Positions 62,191 to 64,000 of a DNA stretch of 64,000 nucleotides are shown here, one piece after another. The notes beneath the pieces are model-generated. The model searched no databases. It had not been told where the DNA came from and saw nothing but the letters and a program-made list of their open reading frames with translations. The DNA is from Falsirhodobacter algicola (GTDB lineage Bacteria; Pseudomonadota; Alphaproteobacteria; Rhodobacterales; Rhodobacteraceae), in the NCBI RefSeq assembly GCF_018279165.1, contig NZ_CP047289.1, positions 1 to 64,000 of the forward strand, given 5' to 3'. How positions within the stretch are numbered: position 1 is the stretch's first letter; every line of letters begins with the position of its first letter. The position numbers and the translations under genes were made by a program.

Positions 62191-63992
62191 CAGTACACCC
62201 GGGCCTTGGGCGCGATCTTCTTCAGATCGATCCCGCCTTCGTCCTGCGCGGTCAGCGGGTCCAGATGCACCGGACGGTAATCCAGCGTCACCTCATGCCC
62301 CTCGACCCATGCCAGCGAGTGCTTGCGCCAGTTCACGTCGTCGCGGTCGGGATAATCCTCATGGGCATGGGCGCCACGGGATTCCTTGCGCGCCTCGGCG
62401 CCCACCACGGTGGCCAGCGCGTTCGGCATCAGGTTCGCAAGCTCCAGCGTTTCCATCAGGTCGGAGTTCCACACGAGGCTGCGATCCGTGACCTTGATGT
62501 CGCCCATCTTGGCGGCGATGGCGCGCATCTTCTCCACACCCTCGGCGAGGGTCTTGTCGGTGCGGAACACGGCCGCGTCCGACTGCATGGTGCGCTGCAT
62601 CTCCAGCCGCAGATCGGCCGTCGGCACGGAGCCGTCGGCATAGCGGAAGCTGTCGAAGCGGGCGAAGATCGCATCCACTGCGGCGGTGTTCACCGGATCG
62701 TTGCGCAGTTTGGGATCGACGACTTCGGCGGCCCGGATCGCGGCCGCGCGGCCGAACACCACGAGGTCGATCAGCGAGTTGGAGCCGAGGCGGTTCGCCC
62801 CGTGCACCGAAGCGCAGCCCGCTTCGCCCACGGCCATCAGGCCGGGGAAGGTCGCATCGGGGTTGTCCGACGTCGGGTTCAGCACCTCGCCCCAGTAGTT
62901 GGTGGGAATGCCGCCCATGTTGTAATGCACCGTCGGCAGAACCGGGATCGGCTCCTTCGTCAGGTCCACGCCGGCGAAGATGCGCGCCGATTCCGAAATG
63001 CCGGGCAGACGCTCGTGCAGGGTTTCGGGCGGCAGGTGGTTCAGGTGCAGGTGGATGTGGTCCTTGTGCTCGCCGACGCCGCGCCCTTCGCGGATCTCCA
63101 GCGTCATGCAGCGCGACACCACATCGCGCGAGGCCAGATCCTTGTAGGTCGGGGCATAGCGTTCCATGAACCGCTCACCCTCGGAGTTGGTGAGATAGCC
63201 GCCTTCGCCGCGCGCGCCTTCGGTGATCAGGCAGCCCGAGCCGTAGATGCCGGTCGGGTGGAACTGCACGAACTCCATATCCTGAAGCGGCAGACCGGCC
63301 CGCGCCACCATCCCGCCGCCGTCGCCGGTGCAGGTATGGGCCGAGGTGGCCGAGAAATAGGCCCGGCCGTAGCCGCCCGTCGCCAGAACCACCATCTTGG
63401 CGTTGAAGACGTGCATCGTGCCGTCGTCGAGCTTCCACGCCACGACGCCGGTGCATTTGCCGTCGGTGATGATCAGATCGAGCGCGAAATACTCGATGTA
63501 GAACTCGGCATTGTGCTTCAGGCTCTGACCATAGAGCGTGTGCAGGATCGCGTGGCCGGTCCGGTCGGCGGCGGCGCAGGTGCGCTGCACCGGGGGGCCT
63601 TCGCCGTATTCGGTGGTGTGGCCACCGAACGGGCGCTGGTAGATCTTGCCCTCTTCGGTCCGCGAGAAGGGAACGCCGTAATGTTCCAGCTCGTACACGG
63701 CCTTGGGCGCTTCACGGGCGAGGTATTCCATCGCATCCGTGTCACCCAGCCAATCCGACCCCTTCACGGTGTCGTACATGTGCCATTGCCAGCTGTCCGG
63801 GCCCATGTTCGACAGCGAGGCGGCGATGCCGCCCTGCGCCGCCACGGTGTGCGACCGGGTCGGGAAGACCTTGGTCACGCAGGCGGTGCGCAGGCCCTGT
63901 TCGGCCATGCCCAGCGTCGCGCGCAGCCCCGCGCCACCGGCGCCCACCACCACGACGTCGTATTCGTGTGTCTCGTATTCGTAAGCAGCCAT
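62190..63992 (-). CDS. sdhA: succinate dehydrogenase flavoprotein subunit
   Basis: 600 aa. Oxidises succinate to fumarate. FAD loop [15 protein letters not shown] (15-29), covalent-flavin His H48 ([13 protein letters not shown]), substrate site HPTGIYGSG with R in [10 protein letters not shown], and [19 protein letters not shown] are all intact. The ATG lies 8 bp inside the window edge. In relatives sdhC and sdhD precede it; they would be just outside the window. First visible gene of sdhA-lipoprotein-lipoprotein-sdhB. Confidence 0.96.
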   Translation of the reverse strand: MAAYEYETHEYDVVVVGAGGAGLRATLGMAEQGLRTACVTKVFPTRSHTVAAQGGIAASLSNMGPDSWQWHMYDTVKGSDWLGDTDAMEYLAREAPKAVYELEHYGVPFSRTEEGKIYQRPFGGHTTEYGEGPPVQRTCAAADRTGHAILHTLYGQSLKHNAEFYIEYFALDLIITDGKCTGVVAWKLDDGTMHVFNAKMVVLATGGYGRAYFSATSAHTCTGDGGGMVARAGLPLQDMEFVQFHPTGIYGSGCLITEGARGEGGYLTNSEGERFMERYAPTYKDLASRDVVSRCMTLEIREGRGVGEHKDHIHLHLNHLPPETLHERLPGISESARIFAGVDLTKEPIPVLPTVHYNMGGIPTNYWGEVLNPTSDNPDATFPGLMAVGEAGCASVHGANRLGSNSLIDLVVFGRAAAIRAAEVVDPKLRNDPVNTAAVDAIFARFDSFRYADGSVPTADLRLEMQRTMQSDAAVFRTDKTLAEGVEKMRAIAAKMGDIKVTDRSLVWNSDLMETLELANLMPNALATVVGAEARKESRGAHAHEDYPDRDDVNWRKHSLAWVEGHEVTLDYRPVHLDPLTAQDEGGIDLKKIAPKARVY

Positions 63993-64000
63993 GGGTCTTT

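Noticed and set aside
1-64000. CRISPR array, prophage, insertion sequence, toxin-antitoxin or defence system
   Set aside because: No repeated spacers, transposase, integrase, phage structural genes or recognisable defence proteins were seen; gene content is housekeeping throughout.

Overview
This is a dense, high-GC chromosomal segment of an alphaproteobacterium, almost certainly a member of the Rhodobacterales (Rhodobacter/Paracoccus relatives). The gene content (PleD-like diguanylate cyclase, DUF3572, TIGR02186 with TauE, hemP, divergent hemE/hemC, and sdhA and sdhB separated by two small lipoprotein genes), the uniform base composition and the many ATGA/TGATG gene overlaps all fit that group. 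I see no phage, insertion sequence, CRISPR array or plasmid function; it reads as core genome.

Layout. 1-5.7 kb: the 3' end of a cNMP-binding-domain gene, metG, a Tas-like aldo/keto reductase coupled to a lipocalin-like lipoprotein, then a periplasmic EF-hand protein followed by an ECF sigma factor, a small membrane protein (putative anti-sigma) and a CnrX-like periplasmic sensor. 5.7-12.8 kb: a PleD-like response regulator, a DUF3572 gene, a HAD phosphatase, and an acetate module (acetyl-CoA synthetase, adenylate kinase, MHS-type transporter with a large loop insertion). 12.8-22.9 kb: a small tautomerase-like protein, truA, the ycjX/ycjF pair, a Tat-exported metallo-beta-lactamase-fold protein, a small zincin, glpD-glpK, ychF and trpA.

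22.9-35.3 kb is a long minus-strand tract. In transcription order it holds trpS, an unknown Cys-containing membrane protein, a class IV aminotransferase, a universal stress protein, NfuA-like, tsaB, rimI, a complete nucleoside ABC transporter (BMP lipoprotein family) ending in purine nucleoside phosphorylase, and a TauE/SafE exporter with TIGR02186. 35.3-45 kb: an apparently catalytically dead rhomboid, murJ-glnD-PBP-activator-like on the minus strand, rsmI-yraN-gshB-hisC on the plus strand, and a tiny hemP unit that overlaps the hisC end.

45-64 kb: tRNA-Met(CAT) with two downstream hairpins, an SRPBCC protein with nudC, a cytoplasmic CpdB-like phosphodiesterase, the SRP RNA (ffs), an exported MTA/SAH-nucleosidase-like protein with a structured leader, a second TauE, catalase, a D,D-carboxypeptidase with SPOR domain, a HAD hydrolase, clpS, an RsmC-like methyltransferase, an SDR lacking the catalytic Lys, hemF, hemE, hemC, an OsmC protein, and sdhB - two lipoproteins - sdhA.

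The strongest candidates for under-described biology are the EF-hand/ECF-sigma/CnrX-like module, the 41-aa gene coupled to hemP, the two lipoproteins inside the sdh operon, and the structured leader of the exported nucleosidase. No clearly novel large system is visible. Functions are assigned by recognising families and motifs by eye; no database search was run.
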